Shown one piece after another: positions 24,003 to 35,440 of a stretch of DNA of 64,000 bases. Every line of letters begins with the position of its first letter. Positions within the stretch are counted from its first letter, which is position 1. A program made the translations under genes and the position numbers. This DNA is from Lichtheimia corymbifera B2541 (taxonomy: Eukaryota; Mucoromycota; Mucoromycetes; Mucorales; Lichtheimiaceae): contig JNEU01001003.1 of assembly GCA_000697475.1 (NCBI GenBank), positions 124,001 to 188,000 of the forward strand, read 5' to 3'. The notes under the pieces are model-generated. The model had not been told where the DNA came from, searched no databases, and saw only the letters and a list, made by a program, of their open reading frames with translations.

Positions 24003-26620
24003 CTACATTTGGCCCTTGATGTCAATCTTTTTATACCGTTTCGCGCTTTCTGCAAGATTGGCCGATGCCGTTTTGGTATCCAGTGCAACATCCTCTCCTT
24101 TGCCAGTCACGTGCCATGCCTTGTGTTCCTTTAAGAATTTCTCCAATTGTTCCTGGTTGTCAAAAGCCAACTCCTTGGTGATGAAGCTCAACTTCAATGA
24201 GGGTCGGAATCTATATAGCCATCCACAATCAATAAACCTTGCCAATGTACGTCCTTTGTGACTTACGCTTTACACAGAATCATGAGTGCTTGAGCCCGTT
24301 CACGTTCCACAAATTGGTCCATCAAATAACCGCCCATGTTGGGAGCATGAATATACAAATGGAAAAACCGATGATAGTTGTTTGTCGCAATGGATGATCG
24401 TACTTGCAATGCATGACGCACATTAGGATCCTCCTTGCTTTCGATTGAAATCCCGGCCATCTCAGAATTGATATCTAGAGATCATCCATCAATAAACACG
24501 CCATGGTAATAAAAAACAACACCACTCACCAGACCAGTTCCTTGTGTGTAAAAAGTATAGAATCCTGTATGCCGTAAATTCATTCTCGTTGCCTTCGATG
24601 CCCTTCTTGTACAAGCTTTTAAGCTGAGTCTGACATTGGTTGTATTCGCCAAGATCACCCTATTTCACATGCATCAGTTCCTGCCCCAACCTCAATGTAA
24701 CACGAACTTGCCTTTTCTAATGCAATCCTTGCATGAATCTCATAAACCTTGACTGTAAACTCATTTTGAATCCGCTGCACCTATAATACCCTATATGAGT
24801 ATCCAATCCAAATCCAAATCCATATATATATACTCTACCGTAAGATCCTGTCGCATTGATTTGAATTGATCGCAAATGTAGGTGTAGTTCTGCTCCTTTC
24901 TCCATTTGTTCTTGAGCAACTCCAATGTCTGTCGAAGAATAGGCAAGGGCCGTACTGTGGCAGGATCAGGGGCCTAATAAAAAGCAAGATGATTTAGTCT
25001 CGAGATTTCCTCAAAGCCAAGGACTTTTTACCGAAGTTAACCGAAGATAGTTCTTTTCAAGTGTTGTGCACGTTCCTACAATGGTATGATCCATATTCCT
25101 CACCGCTGTATCATCTGCACCAGGTGAAGCCCGACGTGGAGTTGCCAATGTACCTTGGAACCGCAAGAAACGACTCCGTCGACGCTCCTCCTCTTCTCTT
25201 GTCAATGGTGGATCAACGGAAGGTACGCTCTGGTTATCATGCTGATCCTGGTATCCTTTGAACTTTCTACATACACACATATCATGAGCATCTCATTTTT
25301 CCTTTCTCCTCCTAAATTCTCCCACTTACTTTGGCTTTGATGACTTTCTGAAACGTGCTGAGCCACATGCTCTATATAAAACGACGTTAACCTATCACGA
25401 TCGCTCATTGACAACACTATTGACTTACAAAGGTAGATCCATGTTCTTCCAGTCAGTCGTCATTAGTGTGCCTTGCCTGTGCTTGTCCATGATGATAGAT
25501 CGTAGCTGCTTTTCCGCCTGATCACGCTTATCTGGTAAACAATTATTAAATACCTCTTCCACGTATTCCCTATCACAAGAAACAATCAGTCTCAATCTCC
25601 CTCATAGATATAGCACAAACTGCCTTACTGTAATGCTGGGGGCCATGAATCGACTGAGGGTGGTTTGCTTGCATTGTTATTAGCTGTACTTGTCGCTGAT
25701 GATGCATGGGATGGGGTAGGGGAGGGTACTGTTGCTGGTGGTGCTGTTGTAGAAGGGGAGGCAGTGGTTGCAGCAGTGCTTGTATCAGTAGATTCGTTCG
25801 TTGCCTTGGCCTTTTTTCCACCTATTGTATTATCCATTATGAGTATAAAGAGTATATATATACATACAATGTGATCATTGTTATTTACCTGTTGGGGGTA
25901 CAGCGATGTAACTTGGAGGGCCCGAAGGTGGTTGCTGTTGTTGTTGTGTTTGCTGGGATGCCTTTTTTTGCTGTTTGTAAGAGGAGGATGCCGCTGCTTT
26001 GGAAGGGGGAGGAGGTGGAGGTGGTGGGCGTTGATAGGATGTACTAAACCCATTACCATGATTAGTCTTTTAGTATCATCCATCCATTGTCTCTCTTTTT
26101 TACTTACCCTGTGTTTGGTTGTTGTGATGATGTGGGCGACGCACCATAGTAGTAATGATCGTAAGCATAATGCGATGTACCTGGAGCTTGGGCTGCTGAT
26201 GATGAGGTTGCTGCTGCTGCGCCATATTGTGAATAGTCATAAGCACCATAACCTGCGGTAGCTGGGTACTGTGAATAAGCATAGTTGTAGTCATACTGGT
26301 ATCCTGCATGTTGCTGTTGAGGGACTGTTGCTGCTGCTGCCGAGCTTGATGGTTGTTGATATTGTTGGTAATAGTTGTAATACTGATCGGGATACTGTTG
26401 ATAGTATGCATAGTTGGGATCGGTTGCTGCTGGATACGCCTGCCCATTGTATGCTTGCGATGAAGCCTGAGCTTGCTGTTGCTGCCATGGATCCGACCTA
26501 AAAGGGTACCGGTAAGTGTCATGATGCACACGAGGACGCGATTGCGCAGTCGACTCAATACATGGATTCGAGTACTTACCAAGGTTGACTTTGACCGTTG
26601 CTTTGTTCCTGCTCGCTCAT
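24003..26620 (-). CDS. THP3: SAC3/GANP-domain protein, Thp3/LENG8 type
   Basis: Thp3-like proteins act with Csn12 in transcription elongation and mRNA maturation. Exons 26620-26580, 26497-26108, 26043-25889, 25821-25629, 25569-25429, 25371-25330, 25266-25032, 24973-24839, 24780-24712, 24659-24530, 24474-24267 and 24210-24003 give 648 residues. The N-terminal part is Gln/Tyr/Ala/Pro-rich low complexity. The C-terminal part is a SAC3 domain: [43 protein letters not shown], then the winged-helix end [15 protein letters not shown]. The intron at 24711-24660 is GC-AG (AG|GCAAGT) and is required to join IALEK to GDLGEYNQC. Exon 6 is only 42 nt. Convergent with the coiled-coil gene, 115 bp between stops, and divergent from TTI1. 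Confidence 0.9.
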
Positions 26621-27424
26621 GATGAAATGTGTGTTGTACGGGGATTCCACTTGGGCAGTTGGGAAGGGCAAAACGTGCTGAGAGAGAAAGGGCAAGCGGT
26701 TTCAATCCAAGCAGCATCAAATGAATTGAATCCTGAGCTCGTGACTTACGACACCCCCACCCACCAGCTCCCTCTCTCTTACCCACACACCCATACTACT
26801 GAAATGCACTGAACACCCAACATCTCCAATTCAATTAGACAACTGCAGAGATAACCTGAGTATAATAAGATCATGCATGCTTTCAATAAAATCTCAAATG
26901 TAACTACTACGTGGTATGGGAATGAATTGATAGACGTATCGGCATGATCCATTACCATGTCTATAATGAAGGTGTCATTGTTTGACTTTCTTTTCTCAAA
27001 CGAACGCTCACACAAACTTTCTTGAACAATATCTTATTCCATGATGAAATAAGAGCACAGCAAGCGTTTTGCAATAGCATATTGATGTCATTGTTTAACT
27101 ATAAAGGTTGCCATCTTGTTTATAGATCCTGACTTATTCATTGACATCCAAACATGTCAACAAGGCTCTATGTGAAGACAACAGCTGGTCCCCATTTCAT
27201 CACTCCTTCCTCCTGTTTGTGATCACAAAACACCAACGCCCATCATTTTAATTTAAAGTGATAATGGAGACATCAAAGCATGAATATGAAAATGGGGCGT
27301 GATGCGTGCATGATAGGGCGAATAAAGTTAGGCGACCAATTTCATAGCGTAGAAATCACGTGGAGCTGGGACAATTAAAATTCATTGGATGTCAATGCGG
27401 TGACACTTTTAACCCTTCTTTCGA
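26621..27424. other. Bidirectional promoter region THP3/TTI1
   Basis: About 800 bp between divergent genes. No coding or RNA feature is recognised; AT-leaning, with presumed promoters in both directions. Confidence 0.55.
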
Positions 27425-30400
27425 ATGTCTTTATCACCTCTCTTTGGGCAACTTATTCCTATACGCCAAACATGCTTTTCAAAAGACCCTCTGAATTCAC
27501 GACAAGATAGCCAGCAACTCAATGAGCAATTACGCGACCTACTCGCCATTCTAAAGAAGCGATCAGAATTTGAGACATGCGATGCAGCGATCTATGGCGT
27601 TCTAAATGATATGCTTGTGGCAGCACTTTTACGTATCAAAAAGGCCAACGCACGATACGACAGCACAGTTGAGATATGGCTTGAATGTATGCTTGCTCTT
27701 GTCAGCTATGAACGTTGGCAACTCCTTGCTTCGTCACAACTCGTACAGCAGCTCGTGATTTTGTTTTCAGACATGATTATGCCACCCGATAAAACAGCAC
27801 GCGGCACTACATTCCAGCAACAACAGCAACCCGAAGAAATCCAGCATTTAGCAATCCGATGTCTTTCATCGATTCTTCCAGTACAAAAAGGCAGATATTA
27901 TTCACAATCACCCAGACCCGACTTGATACAAGCGCTGCAGGATATCAAGTTTCGATCTCAAATCGGTTACACTGTCACTGCATTGCTCGAATTATCGCTC
28001 AAAGCCGATGCTATGGAAATGCGACTTGTTGCCATGGAAACGCTCAGACAACTTTTATTGGACAATCTCAGAGATGAGGATATCATCGCTTTCATGTTGC
28101 CAAAGATCGTGTCCAATCTATGTCGTATCATGTACCAGAAGAAGGAAAAAGAGAACCATCGCATTTTGGTGATTGCATTGGACGTACTGGGTGATGTGCT
28201 GGTGCATGTACTTTGTGATTCCAATACCCCGGATTATATATGCCCAGTCGTCCATTCATTTCAGGATTTGGCACGTGTCGGCATTTTGGCAAAGACGACA
28301 AACACAATACCCGAAGAGGAACAAGAACAACAACGCACCAAGGAATGGTATGAAACCATCCAACAGCGGATCGAGGAACAATTGCAAACTATTTTGGGAG
28401 GCGGTGGACAACACAACGAATGGCGTGTGCGACGAGCCTATGTGCGATTTGCAAACAAGCTGTTGACACGATGTGCACAGACATTGGACAAGTGTGTGCC
28501 ACTGTTACTCAAGACGATGGTGCTTCATTTTGATGATCCATATAAGCAAGTGGCCATCGAATGTAAGATGCTTGTTGGGGAGCTAATGACAAGAGAATCT
28601 TCTCCGCAATTGACGATCATCCCCACTCTTCAATCCAATCTTTATGCATCTCTTACCAGCCTTCCTGCATGTTTGATCTCTGGTGGTGACGAGCAAGAAA
28701 AGGCGAGTGCTATGGCTTTGATCACTGGCTACGTTCTCATACTTGGAAAACACGCTGAAAGTGTTCTCGACAAGGGTATCACTCGCAATGCGGATGCATG
28801 GCTTACGGCACTCACTGTGGATCGTGATGGTCTCAACATCCTTGATGAAGCATGGCAAAAGAGTGAAAAGTTCGTCGACTTGCAACAAGAGGATTCAGCC
28901 ACAGCATCCTTGGTCTATCCCAAATTCCGATTCAAGTATCTGGTTGCCGAGCACACGGTTGAACAAGCAACACGCATGTTGAATGTTATTGGAAGCAAGA
29001 GCAGTGATGTTGGTTATTGGATCAATTTCTTCAAGGGATTTATTCATCCATTGAACGACAATGAATGGGAACCACAAGCTATCTTTGTGATCCACGCCCT
29101 TCTTTCAGGCGCTTCGTCACGTGATGAAGATGATGGTAGCGATTGGGGATTACATATACCTCGGGAGGAAGATGATATGGGAGAAAAGCAAGCCTTCAAG
29201 ACTGTGGCATTGCAGGCACTCCATGACATGATGGAAATGGTGATTGATCCCGCGGAAGAGGACCCATTGTCTCAAAGCAAAGCCATGGTATCAACAACAG
29301 CGACGATGATGACAACCACTGAAATGGAGACTTCCAAGGTGCTTTCAATATGCTTTGGCTTACAAACAGTCGGGTTATTGGCGTGCATATTGGAACGAGA
29401 GTATATGCAAGATGAGCTCATCACCATATTGTATCCGCTACTGGCACATCTCGGTTCACCCAACATTTCAATCCACAGCTACGCATTGACAACATTGGAT
29501 GTGATTGCTCTTGTATGTGGACAGAGGAGTGCAAAGGAGTTATCCGTGGCCAATTGCGATTACATCATCAACATGGTCACTCGCCGTATGACGGTGCTTG
29601 CTGACAACATGCGAGGTCCACTTGTGCTCAAGGCTCTCGTTCGTATTGGTGGTCATGCCATGATTGATTATCTCGGTGATACAGTTGAAGAGATCTTTGA
29701 TGCACTTGACAGGTTCCATATGCATGGCTGGTTATGTGCACAATTATGCAGCGTGCTTACGGAGATTGTTTTGGTCTTTTATCGATCCACCGGTCTACTC
29801 GATATTCAGCCATTCTCTGATGACGACATTGAAGCGACAGGAAACGTGGAGCATCTTCAACAGGATATCAATCCTATTTCAAAGGACATATATGAGTTTA
29901 TTCAGGCACAACAACAACAAGAGTATACTGACGACCCAGTTGACAAGGCGACAACGGAAGAAATTGGACGTTATTTCTTGGATCTGCAACGTCAAAAGGA
30001 GAAGCAACAGGAGGAGGAGGACAAGAAAGAAATGACAATGGATGAGGATGAGGATGATACAGCAACAATGAACCATGGCAATGACGATGACAAGATACCC
30101 CTTACGCCAACTGAAAAGATGACGGCTGATATCCTGCAAAAGGCACAACACTTTTTGACATCTCCATCACCTAATGTTCGATCGGAAATACTTGCGCTAT
30201 TTGGTAATGGCGCTGTCGTATTACAAGGACGACCCGAGACTTTGGTACCTTTGATTGCTACAGTATGGCCATCCATTATGCAACGATTGAAATCGGACAA
30301 TGAGCAACACCATACGATCATACAAGCCGTGGTATGTGTTGGCCGACTTGCAGAAAGCGTAGGAGATGCATTATCACGCCGATTTGAGAAACAAGTGTGG

Positions 30401-30814
30401 CCACGATTTCGTACGTTGATGCAGCAAGGACAAAGTGAAGGTGTATCACAATACTATTCGCCCTTTTCTTATATGAGCCGTTTGCATGGATCCATTCTTC
30501 AAGCTATCACCAAGGTAGTCGATCACGTAGATTTAACGGCTGAAATTGTGCCCGAGCTGCAGGCAGCCACTCAGCGCTTCTTGGACGAGCGTTTTCATCC
30601 TGACTTGCAAGAATACGCCATCACGCTTATGATATCACTTTCCAAACGACATCCAGACACAGTATGGCTAGGTCTATTCTCATTGTTGGGCGACAAGGCA
30701 CGAATAACAGCCCCTGATCCCATGTTGAATGATTTTGTGGTAGCGGAATGGTCAAGAAACAAGGACAAATATTTAGTGAGGAATGCACGAAGGCTGTTGG
30801 ATCAAATTGCGTAA
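27425..30814 (+). CDS. TTI1: Tti1, HEAT-repeat subunit of the TTT (Tel2-Tti1-Tti2) complex
   Basis: Co-chaperone scaffold that matures PIKK kinases (TOR, Tel1/ATM, Mec1/ATR). One uninterrupted exon of 1129 residues, close to the length of other fungal Tti1 proteins. It is all-helical with HEAT-like repeats: an N-terminal armadillo part (LRDLLAILKKRSEF, IQHLAIRCLSSIL), a central part (MEMRLVAMETLRQLLLDN, NHRILVIALDVLGDVLV), an acidic linker at about 830-890, and the C-terminal LFGNGAVVLQGRPETLVPL followed by WPSIMQRL, the most diagnostic match to animal TTI1. The C-terminus DFVVAEWSRNKDKYLVRNA closes in family style. It has no introns, although most neighbours are intron-rich. The identification rests on motifs and repeat order. 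Confidence 0.87.
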   Translation: MSLSPLFGQLIPIRQTCFSKDPLNSRQDSQQLNEQLRDLLAILKKRSEFETCDAAIYGVLNDMLVAALLRIKKANARYDSTVEIWLECMLALVSYERWQLLASSQLVQQLVILFSDMIMPPDKTARGTTFQQQQQPEEIQHLAIRCLSSILPVQKGRYYSQSPRPDLIQALQDIKFRSQIGYTVTALLELSLKADAMEMRLVAMETLRQLLLDNLRDEDIIAFMLPKIVSNLCRIMYQKKEKENHRILVIALDVLGDVLVHVLCDSNTPDYICPVVHSFQDLARVGILAKTTNTIPEEEQEQQRTKEWYETIQQRIEEQLQTILGGGGQHNEWRVRRAYVRFANKLLTRCAQTLDKCVPLLLKTMVLHFDDPYKQVAIECKMLVGELMTRESSPQLTIIPTLQSNLYASLTSLPACLISGGDEQEKASAMALITGYVLILGKHAESVLDKGITRNADAWLTALTVDRDGLNILDEAWQKSEKFVDLQQEDSATASLVYPKFRFKYLVAEHTVEQATRMLNVIGSKSSDVGYWINFFKGFIHPLNDNEWEPQAIFVIHALLSGASSRDEDDGSDWGLHIPREEDDMGEKQAFKTVALQALHDMMEMVIDPAEEDPLSQSKAMVSTTATMMTTTEMETSKVLSICFGLQTVGLLACILEREYMQDELITILYPLLAHLGSPNISIHSYALTTLDVIALVCGQRSAKELSVANCDYIINMVTRRMTVLADNMRGPLVLKALVRIGGHAMIDYLGDTVEEIFDALDRFHMHGWLCAQLCSVLTEIVLVFYRSTGLLDIQPFSDDDIEATGNVEHLQQDINPISKDIYEFIQAQQQQEYTDDPVDKATTEEIGRYFLDLQRQKEKQQEEEDKKEMTMDEDEDDTATMNHGNDDDKIPLTPTEKMTADILQKAQHFLTSPSPNVRSEILALFGNGAVVLQGRPETLVPLIATVWPSIMQRLKSDNEQHHTIIQAVVCVGRLAESVGDALSRRFEKQVWPRFRTLMQQGQSEGVSQYYSPFSYMSRLHGSILQAITKVVDHVDLTAEIVPELQAATQRFLDERFHPDLQEYAITLMISLSKRHPDTVWLGLFSLLGDKARITAPDPMLNDFVVAEWSRNKDKYLVRNARRLLDQIA

Positions 30815-31019
30815 TAAAAAAATACATATAAACAACGACGTTGCAGTATGTAATGGACCGCAGTCTTAAAAGGTTTATGGGGGATGAGGGGTAGAATACT
30901 GCGTTTGACTGACGATTACTTTGAAATTTAAACTGCCATCTCAATTCACTCTTTTCTTCCTCTTTTTCTTTCAATAAACCCCTTACTTTCAATCATCACC
31001 ATCATCATCACGCGATATC

Positions 31020-32648
31020 ATGCCATTCTGTAAAAGGTGCGGTGAATTGGTTCGATCTGAAAAATGCAGTAAATGCGGCAGCGCCATCCAAGGTAATTAA
31101 AGGCTACATCTACGTCCCTGAACGTGTGTACGTGCATTACTGATTTGAAAAATGTTCCGATTAGATCATACTATATCAGCGTGTTCGACACCCTCAGTGG
31201 ATCGATGGCAAACAAGGTACAGTGTACACTATGCGAAACCATGTTCTTTTTATATATATGGATGCTCAATTCCTATGTCAAGCTATCTTGGAAGTGTGAT
31301 TGGGCTTGACAAACTCGCACCACCATCATCGTCAGGCGATGGGAATAAGAGTGCTATGAGTAGCCCAATAAGATCCCCCTCATCGTTGCTTAGTCGAACA
31401 CGACGTCCTTCATCGTTGGCATCGTTTTGGGATTCGAAAAGAGTGGCCCCTTCTCCAAGACCAATGGCCAGCAATCCAAGCTTAAAGAAACCACAGGAAC
31501 CCATGCCAGAACCATCCTTGTCACAAAAAAGTAAGAAAAAGTCGTCGGGTCCATGTGCAGCATGCCACCAGCCGTTGAGCGGCAAAACAGTGCGATTGCC
31601 AGAGAGCACCACTCGCTATCACTGGGCATGTCTCAAATGTGCTCAATGTCACGAACCTTTTAAGGATACATCCTTTTACACAGATAATGCACGTCAGATT
31701 TATCATCCCAAGGTAGGATTTCAGATATGCAGGGTTACACACATATACATACGCATATATGCTTAATGACATTCAAGTGTTACACAGCAGCAATGCCAGA
31801 GACACAAACATGCGTGCGATGCTCATCCGAAATCAAGGAAGCGTATCTCGTCATCCATCAAGCTCACATGCATCCCAAGGCAAGTAGTTGTGTGATTGTG
31901 AAAATGAACATGCGATTAATCTGAGTTGATTTAGTGCTTTCGTTGCACATCATGCCAAAAAGCACTTTCTCCATCGTCGATTTATACTGACACAGGAGCA
32001 GCGGCTTATTGTCAACCATGTGCGAAAAAGACTGAAAAGATTCCTGACAATGCTGAAACTCGTATTGTACCACAATTACATCCACCACCACAACCACAAA
32101 TCAACAACCATCCATTGTCACCTACACTGACACAATCCATGGAGTCACTCTCCACACTTGCTAGTAGCCATTCTAACGGCAGCAGTACACCGACATCACC
32201 CTCTTCTCAACAACAACAGCCGACACAGCAACAGCAGCAGCAGCCGCAAAAAGTGATGCCTTCATCCTTGATGAGTCGACGTGCCAAACCATTACCTAAA
32301 TTTGGTATGCGTAAAGTGTGTGCTGGTTGCAATCAGACCATTGCTTCTGTCCACGATGAAAAACCAGGACCAAGAGCAACACGCTGGCATAAGAAATGTT
32401 TATGTTGTCAGGGTTGTGCCAAGGTGCTTGATTCAGCCGCTGTCGTGCACGATAATCCAGGTACTGGTGGTCTTGATCCTTGGTGTCGTCTTTGTCTTGT
32501 AAGTCATCATGCATGCAATTCCTTATCGTGTCACGTGAATCTTAACCCCAACCCATTACTCTTGATATAGCTTGCCAACAATAACAAAAACCAGGCTATA
32601 CCCAATAGGCGTTCCAATTCGAGTACCATTGCTGGTGCCATGCATTAA
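31020..32648 (+). CDS. Zinc-ribbon plus three-LIM-domain protein
   Basis: Exons 31020-31092, 31165-31216, 31283-31712, 31778-31879, 31935-32498 and 32571-32648 give 432 residues. Residues 4-19 form a small zinc ribbon (CKRC-x8-CSKC). A Ser/Pro-rich linker follows, then three LIM modules: one beginning CAACHQPLSGKTV, a second at CVRCSSEIKEAY and, after a Gln/Ser/Pro linker, a third at CAGCNQTIASV ending CRLC. LIM proteins of this kind scaffold actin or Rho signalling at growth sites (paxillin-like); that role is inferred. The intron after HPK (31880-31934) is GC-AG and is fixed by the HPKCFRC join. The 66-nt segment 31217-31282 is a multiple of three without stops, so it may be retained, adding 22 residues. 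Downstream of TTI1 on the same strand, with its own leader. Confidence 0.85.
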
Positions 32649-33025
32649 CTAAATATACCTTAATAATATAATCTTTTGTTGTCCTTTTTGGAAGCATGCC
32701 TTTTTTTATTTTGCCTTTTTTTTTATAAAGCAAGTGTGAGAGTTGTGTGTGTGTGTGTGAGGTGATAGTGAGTGGTGATGGTAATTGTTGGGTAGGTTGA
32801 GAGGTTGGTGTATAAAGAACAAGTTTGATACAAGCAAACGAAAGAAATAAAAAAAAAAAGAAAAAGAGACTCTCTTTAAGCCATTCTTGAGTTTACGCGC
32901 CGTATGATGAGCTGTTACTTTTTGGATCATGCAAATGGTTGGTTGGTGTGTGAGTGTGAGTGGAATAAAGGAAAGAGAGACAAACAGCGAGAGAAACCGA
33001 GAGATAGAGAGACAGAGAGCGCTTT
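32649..33025. other. Convergent 3' region LIM gene/G3BP-like gene
   Basis: About 375 bp of AT-rich sequence with T-runs, a GT dinucleotide stretch (about 32740-32760) and a GA-rich run (32975-33020). Presumably 3' UTRs of both genes; nothing coding. Confidence 0.55.
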
Positions 33026-34645
33026 TTACTTTTGGTTACCGCCACCACGCGACTTTCCACCACGAGGAGGTCCTCCACCACGACGGTTTTGTTGGAATCT
33101 ACGCTCATAGGATCCACCAGTACCGTTTTGTTGGTGACGTGGGTATCGACCAGGGACACGACGTTCTTCCACAATCACTTGCACTTCACCCACTTCCACA
33201 CGACGTTGCTTGAGAGCTTTCTGGCACGACTCAGGGTTGGCAAATGTCAAGAAACCAGTGGGTTTACCAGGAGGAATGGTCACCGACTTGACTTCACCAA
33301 ATTCAGCTGTAAAGGCTTCCTTGATTTGATCAGTCGTCAAACTCTTGATATTCTTAAGGAACACGTCCGTGGTTTCTATAGCGAAAACATCCATTAGTAC
33401 ACTGGAATACATACCCCCACTATCCCCTTTATAATGGTTTACCTTTGTTAGTTTGGTCTTTACCATGATCCTTACCATGCGAGGGTTTATTGCCTTGGGA
33501 AGGCTTAGTCTCTGCAGCAGGAGTAGCATTGGTTGTAGTAGTAGCAGGGGTGGTCGTAGTAGGTGTGGCAGTGGCAGTGGTCGTAGTAGTAGTAGCAGCA
33601 GCAGCAGCAGGTGTAGTTGTAGTTGCTGTAGCAGCTGTAGCCGATGGAGATGAGGATGACGACGAACCCCATTTGTTGTCAGAGCCGGCAGCAATGTTGG
33701 ACCAGGTCTTTGGTGCCTTGCTTGATTGTTCCTGATCCTTTGTCTTTTCCTGATCCTTTCCTTCTGTCACCTTTGATTTGTCAGCAACGGCAGGTTTCTC
33801 TGTAGTAGCAGGAGCAGGCTTTTCTTCAGCGACAACGGGTGATTGTGTGTTTGTGGTGACGGATGCAGCCTCAATGACAGGTGTAGATGATGTAGTAGCA
33901 GCTGTGCTATCCGATTCGACGACTGATGGATATGTGATGGGCTTGGCAGTACTAATGTCGGCCGCTTCTTTTTGCTCTTCTTGATCCTTTTCTGCTATCT
34001 CTGCTGCTGCTGCCTTCTCCTCATCACATGTGTAATAATCAATGTTGACTTCATCCTTGAGGAAACGGAAAATGTCATTGAGAACATAGTAACCGTTGAT
34101 CTGAGGAGCCAAGAAAAAGGTCTGACTGAACTTTTGAAGAGGGCCATCCATATTGCACATTTCACCCAACACCTGTACGAGGATACCATTGTTGGCCGAG
34201 ATTTGGCTATCCACTTGAGAAACGAGTACTCTGCAGTCTTCAAAGTGCAAATCTTCAATCTTCTTGCGGATTTCCTGTATAAGAAAAATTAATGAGTCAC
34301 CCTGAACAAACGAGGAGAGAAAGAAAGCGACAAGGGGATACCACATGTAAGAAAGAGAGAGGGGGTGTTGCGTGGGTGGATGGGTGGGAGTGCGTGTAAA
34401 AGAGAGATTGATCAACCTACCTCCTGTCCTTGGATTGCCGTCGATGGTGACGATTGACCCTCATCACCTCTCACCATGAAGGAATCCTTGCCATAGAAAC
34501 CGTACAACTTGTTGGGGCTCTTGTTCAAGAAGGTGTAATATTCACGAACAAAGATGAGACCAATCTCATGCGATGCAAGAGGGGACTTGCTGCCGTTTTC
34601 TACAGGCACATCGGCTTGAGTTGGCTGGCTAACAGTGGCAGTCAT
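33026..34645 (-). CDS. G3BP-like NTF2-RRM-RGG RNA-binding protein
   Basis: Homologue of animal G3BP and fission yeast Nxt3, scaffolds of stress granules that also act with ubiquitin proteases (yeast Bre5). Exons 34645-34421, 34274-33443 and 33375-33026 give 468 residues. Residues about 22-140 are the NTF2-like domain (IGLIFVREYYTFLNKSP, LYGFYGKDSFMVRG, GQEEIRKKIEDLHF, QTFFLAPQINGYYVLNDIF). An acidic Glu/Ala and then Thr/Ala low-complexity linker (about 145-340) follows, including a Thr/Ala run written by triplet repeats. Then comes one RRM (TTDVFLKNIKSLTTDQIKEA, PTGFLTFANPESCQ), and a short RGG tail (RRGGGPPRGGKSRGGG). Both introns are GT-AG. The start MTATVSQ is the first ATG in frame. Confidence 0.92.
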
Positions 34646-35440
34646 ATTGTATAGACAGATCTGACAATCAGGAATAACAATGGACGAGTGAGCAATGCAA
34701 TGCAGGAGACGATGCGTTGGTTTTCAAACGAGAGAGTTAAGAAAAAAAAACTCACAAGTACTTGACGAGGAGGAGGAGAGAAAAGGCTGTGAACCAAGAC
34801 GACGCGCCACGCTTTCACTCTTTGTCACGCTCGGCATACGAATTCCCTTTTCATTCTCTACTTCTCACCAAACACTATTACTGTCCCCCTCCCCCCATAA
34901 TTCTTTATCCACCTATTTCCATCATATAGAGTAGATATCAAATAAATATAATAGTTCTTCCACCATAATACAGACATCGTGACATATCATATACAATGGA
35001 CGGTAGTTTCATTCTTGCTTGCTGATGTGCTTACTGCTGCGGCAGACAACCACCTTATTTGTGTCACATCACATGGTCCCAATGCTTACAATGACATCCT
35101 TGACACATATATACAGCATGTTGATATGGATCCGAGTGCTCAATTAACTTGGAAACTCCAAAAAGATTTTATTGACACTGTGCTGCTGAGCTTAAGCTGA
35201 ATGACAATCGAAGTTTCGTGAAGTTTCTCCATCATTACTATCTATCAAATATCCAATCACTTTGCTCGAAACGTAAACAAAAACACTCACGTGCCCATTG
35301 TGATGAAAAAATGCACCTATTTACAATTCGCAGCGTATAATTTGATGCATCTCTTTGATTATCATTTAAAAAGCAGATCTGGTAGAAAATTTTATGTACT
35401 AGCAAAGTTGAATCAGGAAGCAAACAAATGGCGTTGTTGG
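34646..35440. other. Intergenic region G3BP-like/TRF4-like
   Basis: About 800 bp holding the G3BP-like gene promoter and the 3' end of the TRF4-like gene. A 73-codon frame on the plus strand (34979-35200) has no ATG at its start and resembles nothing; I do not call it. Confidence 0.55.

Noticed and set aside
26100..26786. 228-codon minus-strand ORF rich in Gln and His
   Set aside because: Out-of-frame reading of THP3 exon 2; the Tyr/Gln/Ala frame joins correctly to the SAC3 domain.
34979..35200. 73-codon plus-strand frame
   Set aside because: No ATG at its start and no resemblance to a protein; lies in a promoter/3' region.
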